From contig JADFQH010000051.1 in assembly GCA_022561895.1 (NCBI GenBank), forward strand, positions 1 through 12,775: a DNA stretch of 12,775 nucleotides, in the 5' to 3' direction. The notes beneath the pieces are model-generated. The model ran no database searches, was not told the origin of the DNA, and was given only the letters and a program-made list of their open reading frames with translations. Made by a program: the position numbers and the translations under genes. The stretch is from Methanobacteriota archaeon. GTDB taxonomy: Archaea > Halobacteriota > Halobacteria > Halobacteriales > Halalkalicoccaceae. Of the stretch, positions 6,417 through 12,775 are shown piece after piece. How positions within the stretch are numbered: position 1 is the first letter of the stretch; every line of letters starts with the position of its first letter.

Positions 6417-9400
6417 CGCCCGTCACCTCCTCTACAGGATCCTCGCTACTCGCGAGTCGTTCATCCCCGCTCGTTTCGCGAGACTTCAGACGAGTCTCGT
6501 TTTGCTCGCGGCTCCGCCGCTCGCCCCGTCGAGGCGCATCCGTCGGTTGCGCCTCGCTTCGCTCGGACCTCGTTGCCCGCACCTCCAACTCCCCATCGAC
6601 GCGCAGGTTGAGGTCCTGCAAGCGTTCGCGGGTCTCTTCGTTGGCGTCCCACAGCTCCCGATCGATCGCCTCCAGCAGCGTGTCGGTGATCGATTCGAGC
6701 GCCCACGGATTGACCTCGCGCATCCATTCTTGCCTGTGCTCGTCGAACGCGAACTTCTCGGCGACCTCTGCCCAGAGGGTATCGGAGACCACACCGGTCG
6801 TTGCGTCCCAGCCGAGCGTCACGTCGACGGTTTGGGAGAGGTCGCCCGCGCCCTTATAGCCGTGTTCCTCCATCGAATCGAGCCACCGGGGATTGAGAAC
6901 GCGCGCGCGCATCGCCTTGCGGACCTTCTCCTCATTGGTGTAGATATCGACGTTATCGGGATCCGACGAGTCACCAACGTAGGAAGCGGGCTCCTCGCCA
7001 GCGACCTCCGTGACCGCGGAAATGAATCCGCCGTGGAAGGCGTACCAGTCCGAGGAGTCGAACTCGTCTTGCTCCATTGTGTCCTCGATCTTTACTGTTG
7101 CCTCCACGCCCGAGAGCCGCCGCTCAAAGGAGTCGTGGGCCTCGGAAACCTTCCCTCGTTTGCCCATTGCGTACCCGCCCCACTGGACGTAGACCTCTGC
7201 GAGGTCTTCCCTATCGTCCCAGTTACCCTCGTCGACGGCCTTATTGGTCCCCGCGCCGTAGCCGCCCGGCCGGGTGGTGAACACGCGGTGTTTCGCCGCC
7301 GTTTTAGGATCCTCGACGCCCTCGAATTCCAGTTGCTCGGTCTCCTCCTTGATGTGTTTTTTCACGTAGTTCATTTCGTGGGGTTCGTCGAGATCGGCGA
7401 CCGCCTCGACGGCGTCGTGGATCACACTTGCCGCGGCGGGAAACGCATCCCGGAACAGTCCCGAGACGCGAGTCGTTACGTCGATTCTCGGCCTTCCGAG
7501 CTCGTCGAGGGGAATCGGATCGACACCGTCAACGCGGCCGGCGTCGGTCCACTCCGGTTCGACGCCCATCAGCGCGAGCACCTGGGCAATCGTCTCGCCG
7601 CGGGTTCTGACGGTCGGAGTGCCCCACGCAACGACGCCGATCTCCTCGGGATACTCCCCCTCCTCCGAATAGTGGCGCTGTGCGACGCCGTCGGCGACCT
7701 CGCGTCCGACCTGCCACGCCGATTTCGCGGGCACCTTCCGTGGGTCGAGCGTGTAGAAGTTTCGCGCGGTCGGCAGGAGGTCGACGCCGCCGCGGGTCGG
7801 TGCGCCCGACCCGCCCGGCGGGACGTATTCGCCGTTCAAAGCGTCTGCGGTCCGGGGTATCTCCTCTTTTGCGCCGGCAACACGCGGCGCGACCTCCTCA
7901 CAGATATACGCGAGCGCCTCGCGCAGGCGATCGTGGGCGCCGCGTTTGGCGCGGGCGTCACCGAGAGTGTCGATATCGACCACCAGCAAGTTCATGTTCA
8001 CCTCGTCGCCCGCACTCGATTCCGCCTCGGATTCGGGAACGTCGAAACCGTGTCGTGCGAGGGTCTCGACGAGTTCGATGCTCGTTTCGTAAACTTCGTC
8101 CGCGGCCTCGGCGTAGGTGGTTCCGAGCGCCTCGTCGTACTCGCCGGGTGAATCGAGCATCGTCTCGTAATCGACGCCAAGCACCCCTGCGACACTCTCG
8201 CGCAGACTCGGTGCGCCGGTATTTTCGAGTCGGGTCAGCGCAACGAGGTACTCAACGAGCCGTTCCCCCCTAGGCGACTCACCCATCGTATGAAGTCCCA
8301 GCCGGATCTGGGTCGTTTTCACATCGGTAATGTACTTGTGGATCCGTTCGATCAGTTCCTCGATCGGGACATCGTCACCGTCAACCTCACCTTGCGCGAG
8401 AGAGCTACCGGCCTCGACAGGACCTCTGACGTCCGCCTTCTCGTCGATCTTCCCTTCTATTCCGAGTTCGATGGCTAGGTCCAGCTCGTCGACTTTCGTG
8501 CGAATTAGCTCTTCTAAGTGTTCGCCGTCGTCCGTGCGGGCGTCTTCCATGCCGGCTTCGCGGTACTGGCTCGCGAGTTCCTCCAACTCGCGTATTTCGT
8601 CGTAGCTCCCGGCATTCGACATCACAGGCGTGAGGTAGTCGACGATCGCCGCATAGGAGCGGCGCTTGGCCTGCGTTCCCTCGCCGGGATTATTGATGAT
8701 GTAGGGATAGACGTTCGGAACGTCGTCGATCAGTCCATCAGGCGCACTCTCGCCGTTCAGTCCCACAGTTTTGCCGGGCAGCCACTCTAAACTGCCGTGA
8801 GTACCGAGATGGACGACGGCGTCGGCCCCGAACTCCTCGCGCAGCCACGCGTAGAAGGCGTAGTAGTCGTGGGGCGGCTGGAGATCCGAGTCGTGGTACA
8901 CCTTCGAAGGATCCATCCCGAACCCACGAGGGGGCTGAACCGTCACGAGGACGTTTCCGAACTCAACGCCCGGAATCGCAAAAGGCCGGTCAGGTGGCTC
9001 GTCCCATTCCTCGGTGACGTTTTCGCTGAACCGGTCGTCGGCGTCAGCGAACCACTCGCGATACTGCTCGGGGGAAACCACGTCAACCGAGCGTTCACGA
9101 ACGTCTTCGGGAGCGACCCAGCGGTCGTCTAAAGTGAGCTGGGAGGTGAGGGCGTCGATCAGTTCCTGTCCGTCCTCGGGGGTCGTTTCGTTTAAATCGT
9201 ATCCGCGTCCATCGAGTTCGGAAAGCAGATTGACCGTGCTTTCGGGCGAATCGAGCCCGAACGCCGTCCCAATGCCGTCGTCGCTGGGCGGGTAGTTGTG
9301 CAGGACGACCGCGACCCGCTTGTCCTCGTTAGGCGTGTGTCGGAGTTCCGCCCAGTTCACGGCAAGGCGGGCGGCGTGGTCCACCCGCTCCTCGATCGGG

Positions 9401-10449
9401 AAATGCTGTTTGGGCGCGCTGCCGATGCCCGCCTCGTCGTCGGTTCGCTCCTTGCCCGAGATCGGGTGGGTGATGACGTTGCCGTCGAACTCCGGCAGCG
9501 CGACTGACAGCGCGAGTTCGAAGCCCATCACGCCCGTGTCGCTCGATTCGTAGCGCGAGCGCGAGCGCATCGTCGTAATCGTCTGAATCACGGGCACGCC
9601 GAGCCGGTCGAGGAAGACATCCTCGACGCTCTTCTGGCCTTCGTCGCTGGCGCTTCGACCGCGCTCGTCCATCGACAGCGAGAACATGAACGAGGAGCAG
9701 ACCGCGTCGACGATCGGCTCGCCGCCCTCGTCCAGCAGCCAGTTGTCGGTTACCCACTCCGCATCCTCCTGTTCCTCGGTGTCGGTCGCGGGGTTGCAGA
9801 AGATCGGCAGTGCGTCGGTTCCCTGTGCCTCGACCGTTCGAACCAGCGCGTCGACGTAGCGGGTGTTCTCGTGGGTCCAGTGCGATTCGTAGAACCAGAT
9901 CCCGACTGTTGGCGTAGTAGGATTGAGCGTCGCGCGCAGTTCTCCGTACTCGGCCCCGGGATGGTCGGGATGATAGACGCCCTCGGTCGGCAGGGCGACT
10001 GGCTCGTCGTACTCCCGCGATTCCTCGCCGTACTCCTCGACGAGAAACCGAACGAGGTTCGCGACGTTCGCGGTCCCGCCACGTTCGAGGTACTCGTAGA
10101 CCGTTTCCCGGTTCCCCTCAGAAACGCTCGTATCCTCGAAGGCGAAGGCGTCGCCGGTGGCCTTGACTACGAGCGGGATACCCGCCTCGCGGACGCGCTC
10201 GACGGCGTGCTCGTAGCCCGGCATGCTGTCCTCTGCGCCGTGGAGCCAGAAGACCGCCGCTGCGGCCGGCTCCGCCTCGTTCTCCGTCCCCTGTTGGCCG
10301 ATGATCTCGTCGACGAACCCGTCGGTATCTTCGAGTTCGTCGAGATCACTCTCCGAGCGCACCGTCAGGTCGCTCTCGATTTCCTCGGCGGCGCGCTGGA
10401 TGGCACCCAGTTCGTTCTCGGTCGCGGTGTAGATGGCGATTCGTGGCAT
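6406..10449 (-). CDS. cobN: Cobaltochelatase large subunit CobN
   Basis: Encodes 1347 residues, full length for the CobN/BchH/ChlH superfamily. CobN binds the corrin substrate and cobalt; ATP hydrolysis comes from ChlI/ChlD- or CobS/CobT-type partners. Family signatures in order are an N-terminal Rossmann-like region (MPRIAIYTATENE), VHLGTHGSLEWLPGK (~546-560), YPYIINNPGEG, a central DVKTTQIRLGLHTMGESPRG, GTPTVRTRGETIAQVLALMG (~940-960), the GGYGAGTNKAV segment (~1060) followed by NWDDREDLAEVYVQWGGYAMG, SSDWYAFHGGFISAV, and the terminal NPRWLDSMEEHGYKGAGDLS and WALESITDTLLEAIDRELWD. About 57 residues after LRVDGELEVR are an arginine- and glutamate-rich tail that I do not expect in the family. 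The leader is very short; a TATTAG element about 25-30 bases upstream fits leaderless transcription. It heads the cobN-cbiC-cbiE operon. Confidence 0.95.
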   Translation of the reverse strand: MPRIAIYTATENELGAIQRAAEEIESDLTVRSESDLDELEDTDGFVDEIIGQQGTENEAEPAAAAVFWLHGAEDSMPGYEHAVERVREAGIPLVVKATGDAFAFEDTSVSEGNRETVYEYLERGGTANVANLVRFLVEEYGEESREYDEPVALPTEGVYHPDHPGAEYGELRATLNPTTPTVGIWFYESHWTHENTRYVDALVRTVEAQGTDALPIFCNPATDTEEQEDAEWVTDNWLLDEGGEPIVDAVCSSFMFSLSMDERGRSASDEGQKSVEDVFLDRLGVPVIQTITTMRSRSRYESSDTGVMGFELALSVALPEFDGNVITHPISGKERTDDEAGIGSAPKQHFPIEERVDHAARLAVNWAELRHTPNEDKRVAVVLHNYPPSDDGIGTAFGLDSPESTVNLLSELDGRGYDLNETTPEDGQELIDALTSQLTLDDRWVAPEDVRERSVDVVSPEQYREWFADADDRFSENVTEEWDEPPDRPFAIPGVEFGNVLVTVQPPRGFGMDPSKVYHDSDLQPPHDYYAFYAWLREEFGADAVVHLGTHGSLEWLPGKTVGLNGESAPDGLIDDVPNVYPYIINNPGEGTQAKRRSYAAIVDYLTPVMSNAGSYDEIRELEELASQYREAGMEDARTDDGEHLEELIRTKVDELDLAIELGIEGKIDEKADVRGPVEAGSSLAQGEVDGDDVPIEELIERIHKYITDVKTTQIRLGLHTMGESPRGERLVEYLVALTRLENTGAPSLRESVAGVLGVDYETMLDSPGEYDEALGTTYAEAADEVYETSIELVETLARHGFDVPESEAESSAGDEVNMNLLVVDIDTLGDARAKRGAHDRLREALAYICEEVAPRVAGAKEEIPRTADALNGEYVPPGGSGAPTRGGVDLLPTARNFYTLDPRKVPAKSAWQVGREVADGVAQRHYSEEGEYPEEIGVVAWGTPTVRTRGETIAQVLALMGVEPEWTDAGRVDGVDPIPLDELGRPRIDVTTRVSGLFRDAFPAAASVIHDAVEAVADLDEPHEMNYVKKHIKEETEQLEFEGVEDPKTAAKHRVFTTRPGGYGAGTNKAVDEGNWDDREDLAEVYVQWGGYAMGKRGKVSEAHDSFERRLSGVEATVKIEDTMEQDEFDSSDWYAFHGGFISAVTEVAGEEPASYVGDSSDPDNVDIYTNEEKVRKAMRARVLNPRWLDSMEEHGYKGAGDLSQTVDVTLGWDATTGVVSDTLWAEVAEKFAFDEHRQEWMREVNPWALESITDTLLEAIDRELWDANEETRERLQDLNLRVDGELEVRATRSERSEAQPTDAPRRGERRSREQNETRLKSRETSGDERLASSEDPVEEVTGDDD
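6423..6432 (-). promoter_or_regulatory. Strong ribosome binding site of cbiC inside cobN
   Basis: On the minus strand this reads GAGGAGGTGA, matching the anti-Shine-Dalgarno end of haloarchaeal 16S rRNA over its whole length, six bases before the cbiC ATG. The same bases encode part of the CobN C-terminal EEVTGDDD. It fixes the cbiC start and implies strong re-initiation at the overlapping genes. Confidence 0.8.
6448..6562. repeat. Cluster of short inverted repeats in the 3' end of cobN
   Basis: Several perfect or near-perfect inverted repeats follow each other within ~115 bases. They are the palindrome ACTCGCGAGT (6448-6457), CGAGACT/AGTCTCG (6479-6485 and 6493-6499), GCGGC/GCCGC with a 3-base loop (6508-6520) and GAGGCGCA/TGCGCCTC with a 9-base loop (6531-6538 and 6548-6555). 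A quasi-palindromic CTCGCTTCGCTCG follows. Similar hairpin-rich strings are common between haloarchaeal genes. Here they are read as the CobN C-terminal tail. They could be a repeat element absorbed into the gene, or RNA structures influencing mRNA stability between cobN and cbiC. Confidence 0.5.
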
Positions 10450-10483
10450 AACGTTGTTAAACCTCTATTTCTCTAATACAAGT
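10450..10483. promoter_or_regulatory. 34-base divergent promoter between cobN and the chlI/chlD-type gene
   Basis: The two start codons are separated by only 34 AT-rich bases. For the rightward gene TTGTTAAA (10454-10461) lies 30-23 bases before the ATG at 10484. For the leftward cobN TATTAG (minus strand, about 10472-10477) lies about 25 bases before its ATG. Both genes would be transcribed essentially leaderless, with each TATA element close to the other gene's start. No ribosome binding site is visible for either, consistent with that reading. Confidence 0.5.
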
Positions 10484-11989
10484 ATGGTTGACTTAGCGAA
10501 CGATAAAAAGCTATCGCCCCCTCGGGACGAACTGGGGTTTGATGCGGTCGTCGGACAGGAGGAGCTAAAAGAGGCGCTGCTAGCGGTGGCCACCAACGAT
10601 GCGCTCTCCGGGCTGTTGGTTCGGGGCGAGAAGGGAACGGCGAAGTCGACCGCGGTTCGGGGGCTCGTGGATCTCTTGCCCGAGCAGTGGATAGTTGCAG
10701 ACTGTCCGTTCGGCTGCTCGCCCGATGATCCTGCTAGACAGTGTGGCGACTGCCGCGATCGCGAGAACCCGCCCGTCGAGACCCGTCCGGTTCCCCTCGT
10801 GACCCTCCCGCTGGGTGCGACGCGAGAACGTATCGTCGGGACGCTCTCGGTTGTCGAAGCGCTCGACGGCAAAACCGAGTTCGATCCTGGGCTTCTCGCG
10901 CGCGCCAACCGGGGGATCCTCTACGTTGACGAGGTAAACCTCCTCGATGACCACTTAGTGGACGTGCTACTCGATGCCGCTGCGAGCGGCGTTAACCGGG
11001 TCGAGCGCGACGGCATCAGCGTCTCGCATCCCGCCGAGTTCACGTTGATCGGCACGATGAACCCCGAGGAGGGCGATCTCCGTCCGCAGCTCCGCGATCG
11101 GTTCGCGCTCCAAGCGACCGTTGCCGGCAGCGCCGATCTCGACGAACGCGTGGCGATCATCGACTGCGCACTGAGCTCCGATCAGTCCCGTGCGGACGAA
11201 AAAGCGGCCACCGGCCGCTCGCATGACCGACTTCTCGCCGCGCGCGAGCGCCTCAACGATGTGGTGCTTTCCGAAGAACACAAACGGGGGATCGCACAGT
11301 TGTGTCGATCCACCGGCGTCGACGGCCACCGAGCGGACATCGCCACCGCCCGCGGGGCCCGTACGTTCGCCGCACTCGACGATCGCCCGAAGGTGTTCGA
11401 ATCCGACGTGCGCCGGGCCGCCGCATTGGCGCTCCCCCATCGCCTGCAGTCGCGACCGTTCGAAGACGCCCCGGATCCCGAGGACGTACTCGAGAATCAT
11501 TTCGATAGCGAAGCGGACGGCGACGAGACAGAAGAGAGCGGAGACACCGAGGGCGATTCGCGTGCGGAGTCGAACGAAAACGAATCGGACCGAGATGGGA
11601 CCGGCAACGAGAACGAACGGCGGGGATCGGGTGCGGACGAGAAGAGTGATCGAAGCGGCGACGACCCTGACGAGAACAGCGAGGACCCGGACCAAGGGAA
11701 GGGCGGACGAAACGACGGTTCCAAACGGCCGATGCCGTCCTCGGTAGGAATAAACGATGACCGAGGCGACCAAAGCGGGCAGGGAGATAGCGACGGGAAC
11801 GGTGGTGAGGATCGTGGAGAATCGGGTGAGGCGGACGAAGAGGCGACGCCCCTGCTCCCCGGACAGGCGAGCGCGGGCATCGACGAGGCCACAGCGCCGG
11901 AGATCGACCCGAACGATCCTGATCGGGCGCCGGACGCCGACCACAAGCGGATCGGTGGATCGCGGGCGCGGGCGCAGTACAATGGTTGA
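10484..11989 (+). CDS. ChlI/ChlD-type chelatase ATPase, lacking its VWA domain
   Basis: Encodes 501 residues from the ATG at 10484; the in-frame ATG at 10433 lies inside the cobN start and would give a poor leader. It is the AAA+ motor expected to drive CobN. The N-terminal ~340 residues are complete: Walker A GEKGTAKST (48-56), a cysteine-bearing insert (DCPFGCSPDDPARQCGDC), GATRERIVGTLSVVEAL, Walker B GILYVDEVNLL, sensor segment TLIGTMNPEEGDLRPQLRDRF, and an AAA+ lid ending near HRLQSRPF. A ~145-residue hyperacidic linker rich in Asp, Glu, Gly and Asn follows, as in haloarchaeal ChlI-ChlD fusions. Such fusions continue with a ~200-residue von Willebrand (VWA) domain. Here the protein stops five residues after GGSRARA, with QYNG then TGA. 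The ORF is therefore a 3'-truncated gene at a junction with foreign-looking DNA. Confidence 0.85.
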   Translation: MVDLANDKKLSPPRDELGFDAVVGQEELKEALLAVATNDALSGLLVRGEKGTAKSTAVRGLVDLLPEQWIVADCPFGCSPDDPARQCGDCRDRENPPVETRPVPLVTLPLGATRERIVGTLSVVEALDGKTEFDPGLLARANRGILYVDEVNLLDDHLVDVLLDAAASGVNRVERDGISVSHPAEFTLIGTMNPEEGDLRPQLRDRFALQATVAGSADLDERVAIIDCALSSDQSRADEKAATGRSHDRLLAARERLNDVVLSEEHKRGIAQLCRSTGVDGHRADIATARGARTFAALDDRPKVFESDVRRAAALALPHRLQSRPFEDAPDPEDVLENHFDSEADGDETEESGDTEGDSRAESNENESDRDGTGNENERRGSGADEKSDRSGDDPDENSEDPDQGKGGRNDGSKRPMPSSVGINDDRGDQSGQGDSDGNGGEDRGESGEADEEATPLLPGQASAGIDEATAPEIDPNDPDRAPDADHKRIGGSRARAQYNG

Positions 11990-11990
11990 C
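11970..11990. other. Putative junction between haloarchaeal and bacterial-type DNA
   Basis: Left of this point the frame encodes a haloarchaeal ATPase. Right of it the genes look bacterial. The break falls between the codons for GGSRARA, where family members continue into the VWA domain, and the QYNG-stop that ends the frame. The GC-rich run GCGGGCGCGGGCGC (about 11962-11974) just left of the change is a plausible microhomology site. No insertion-sequence ends, target-site duplication or tRNA are visible. Confidence 0.55.
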
Positions 11991-12007
11991 CGTCGCACTA
12001 GTCGGAG
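11978..12007 (+). promoter_or_regulatory. Bacterial-style signals upstream of the TerB-like gene
   Basis: TACAAT (11978-11983) matches the bacterial -10 consensus at five of six bases. GGAG (12004-12007) lies 7 bases before the ATG at 12015 and is a good bacterial ribosome binding site. No -35 element is found 17 bases upstream of TACAAT, where the sequence is still the ATPase coding region. If the junction is real the promoter would be damaged. If it is artificial, the -35 element would lie on other DNA. Confidence 0.3.
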
Positions 12008-12014
12008 TGAATTG

Positions 12015-12584
12015 ATGTCTAAAGAATTTCTTGGCGATCGTAAGAAGGCTCTGGAGGAGTCCTTCTTCGCTCGCGAAAATGCCAAACTTCTCGAGCAGAT
12101 GAAGGCCGAGAAGGATACGCACGAAACCCGCGAGGCGTTGGCAAAGGTCTCGGGGATCGAGAGCGATGAAATTTTGGAGAAGCTCTGCGCGCTCGGCATC
12201 GATGCCGATACCTGGACGGCGGTGTCGATCGCACCGTTGGTCGAAGTTGCCTGGGCAGATGGAAAGATCGATGACCCCGAGCGCCAGGCCGTGCTGTCGG
12301 GCGCGGAAGCCAACGGGATCACCAGCGGGAGCCCCGGATACCAGTTGCTCGAAAGCTGGCTCGCTCACCGCCCGGATGGTCGCCTGCTCGAAGTCTGGGG
12401 CACCTTCATCGTCGGCCTGTGCGCGGAATTGAGAGAGCACGAGCGGGAATCCCTGAAGAAACAGATTCTCGGTCGCGCGCGCAGCGTCGCCGAGGCAACC
12501 GGTGGTTTTCTGGGTCTCGGGAGCAAGATCTCGAGCGAGGAGGAGATCATCCTCGCCGAACTCGCCAAAGCATTTGAAGCCTGA
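12015..12584 (+). CDS. TerB-like bacterial-type protein
   Basis: Encodes 189 residues from the ATG with GGAG 7 bases upstream; an in-frame ATG at 11982 would add MVDRRTSRSEL but has no ribosome binding site. The N-terminus is a charged helix (FLGDRKKALEESFFARENAKLLEQM). The middle shows a TerB-like pattern: IAPLVEVAWADGKIDDPERQAVLSGAEANGI (~75-105), where ADGKID-x2-E is the typical acidic loop. The C-terminus has a glycine-rich ATGGFLGLGSKISSEEEIILAELAKAF. I recall proteins of this build, including the GGFLGLG-K-S ending, as widespread hypothetical proteins of Planctomycetes and deltaproteobacterial-type bacteria, not haloarchaea. TerB-domain proteins are linked to stress and membrane-associated functions in bacteria, but no specific role can be given. 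It converges on the aminotransferase gene ending at 12651. Confidence 0.65.
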   Translation: MSKEFLGDRKKALEESFFARENAKLLEQMKAEKDTHETREALAKVSGIESDEILEKLCALGIDADTWTAVSIAPLVEVAWADGKIDDPERQAVLSGAEANGITSGSPGYQLLESWLAHRPDGRLLEVWGTFIVGLCAELREHERESLKKQILGRARSVAEATGGFLGLGSKISSEEEIILAELAKAFEA

Positions 12585-12612
12585 TCGGGCTCCGAGCTGG
12601 GCTGCCCTTCGC

Positions 12613-12674
12613 GATTGATTTAGCGAACCGCCAGGCGCTTCGTGATCGATTCAGCGAACCGCGAGGCGCTTGGC
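12613..12674. repeat. 31-base imperfect tandem duplication
   Basis: Copies at 12613-12643 and 12644-12674 share 26 of 31 bases, including AGCGAACCGC and AGGCGCTT. On the minus strand the right copy encodes the C-terminal KRLAVR and stop of the aminotransferase. The left copy repeats the KRLAVR-stop coding string beyond the stop, displaced by 31 bases and so in another frame. Confidence 0.8.
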
Positions 12675-12775
12675 GAGTTTTGAGATCGCCACTTCGACTT
12701 CCGCAGGCCGTGCACTCGTGTAACACAGCCGCAACCAGGTCGCGTAATCTTGGCCGCAGGATGCTCCCGGAGCGA
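12651..12775 (-). CDS. Class I aminotransferase, C-terminal fragment (partial)
   Basis: Only the last 40 codons are present; the gene continues past the window edge. The visible end reads APGASCGQDYATWLRLCYTS, then ARPAEVEVAISKLAKRLAVR and a TGA stop. This matches the C-terminus of fold-type I, PLP-dependent aminotransferases: 'PG..FG..G..W.RL.Y.....V..A..RL'. The arginine in WLRL corresponds by eye to the conserved substrate-carboxylate-binding arginine near the family C-terminus. The specific substrate cannot be read from this fragment. Its style, like that of the TerB-like gene it faces, is bacterial rather than haloarchaeal. Confidence 0.6.
   Translation of the reverse strand, partial: APGASCGQDYATWLRLCYTSARPAEVEVAISKLAKRLAVR

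Noticed and set aside
6319..8151. A 610-codon open frame on the + strand
   Set aside because: It lies wholly antisense to cbiC/cobN, which have full family motifs. Its composition (valine/arginine/leucine-rich, no family features) is the usual shadow of a GC-rich acidic gene.
10479..11990. The string ATGGTTGAC occurs both at the start of the ATPase gene (10484) and at the junction (11982)
   Set aside because: A nine-base match in a window this size is not rare, and the flanks differ, so I do not read it as a duplication or recombination scar.
10967..12322. A 451-codon open frame on the - strand crossing the junction
   Set aside because: It is antisense to the chelatase ATPase and the TerB-like gene, both with recognisable motifs. 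Its openness across the junction reflects GC-rich codons on both sides and is not evidence of a single gene.
1..12775. tRNA, rRNA, CRISPR arrays, insertion-sequence ends, B12 riboswitch
   Set aside because: No cloverleaf, no regularly spaced repeats, no transposase and no recognisable cobalamin-riboswitch B12 box were seen. The leaders of the cobalamin genes are too short to hold a riboswitch.

Overview
The window is mostly haloarchaeal DNA (class Halobacteria, by inference). Its proteins are strongly acidic, the coding frames are GC-rich at third positions, several genes have short or no leaders with AT-rich TATA-like boxes about 25-30 bases upstream, and the cobalamin genes have the haloarchaeal composition (CobN beside a ChlI/ChlD-type ATPase). 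The last ~800 bases look different: one complete and one partial gene there resemble bacterial rather than archaeal proteins.

Layout. (1) Bases 1-3852 are an accessory, plasmid-like cassette: a small KOW/SH3-like protein and a 325-residue coiled-coil protein on the + strand, then a leftward set (a small zinc-ribbon protein, a DUF932-like plasmid/phage protein and two small acidic proteins). (2) Bases 3853-4157 hold no clear gene: a possible decayed reading frame, then an AT-rich promoter flanked by CAAGTT half-sites. (3) Bases 4158-11989 are a cobalamin (B12) block. A CbiX-like protein points right; cobN-cbiC-cbiE forms a tightly overlapping leftward operon; a ChlI/ChlD-type ATPase gene is transcribed divergently from cobN across only 34 bases. 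(4) Around 11970-11990 the ATPase gene ends abruptly after its acidic linker, before the von Willebrand (VWA/ChlD) domain. It is followed by a TerB-like gene with a bacterial-style ribosome binding site and by the 3' end of a class I aminotransferase gene on the opposite strand.

How the genes work together. CbiE (precorrin-7 C5-methylation/C15 decarboxylation) and CbiC (precorrin-8 methylmutase) act late in corrin-ring synthesis. CobN is the large subunit of an ATP-dependent cobaltochelatase whose partner would be the ChlI/ChlD-type ATPase. CbiX-type proteins are small ATP-independent chelatases of the early-cobalt route. The window therefore combines hallmarks of both cobalt-insertion strategies.

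The most noteworthy points are the archaeal/bacterial junction that truncates the ATPase (real transfer or an assembly chimera), the missing HGS histidine in both halves of the CbiX-like protein, the CAAGTT operator candidate, and a CobN C-terminal tail encoded by clustered DNA hairpins. I see no tRNA, rRNA, CRISPR array or intact insertion sequence, and no convincing new defence system.
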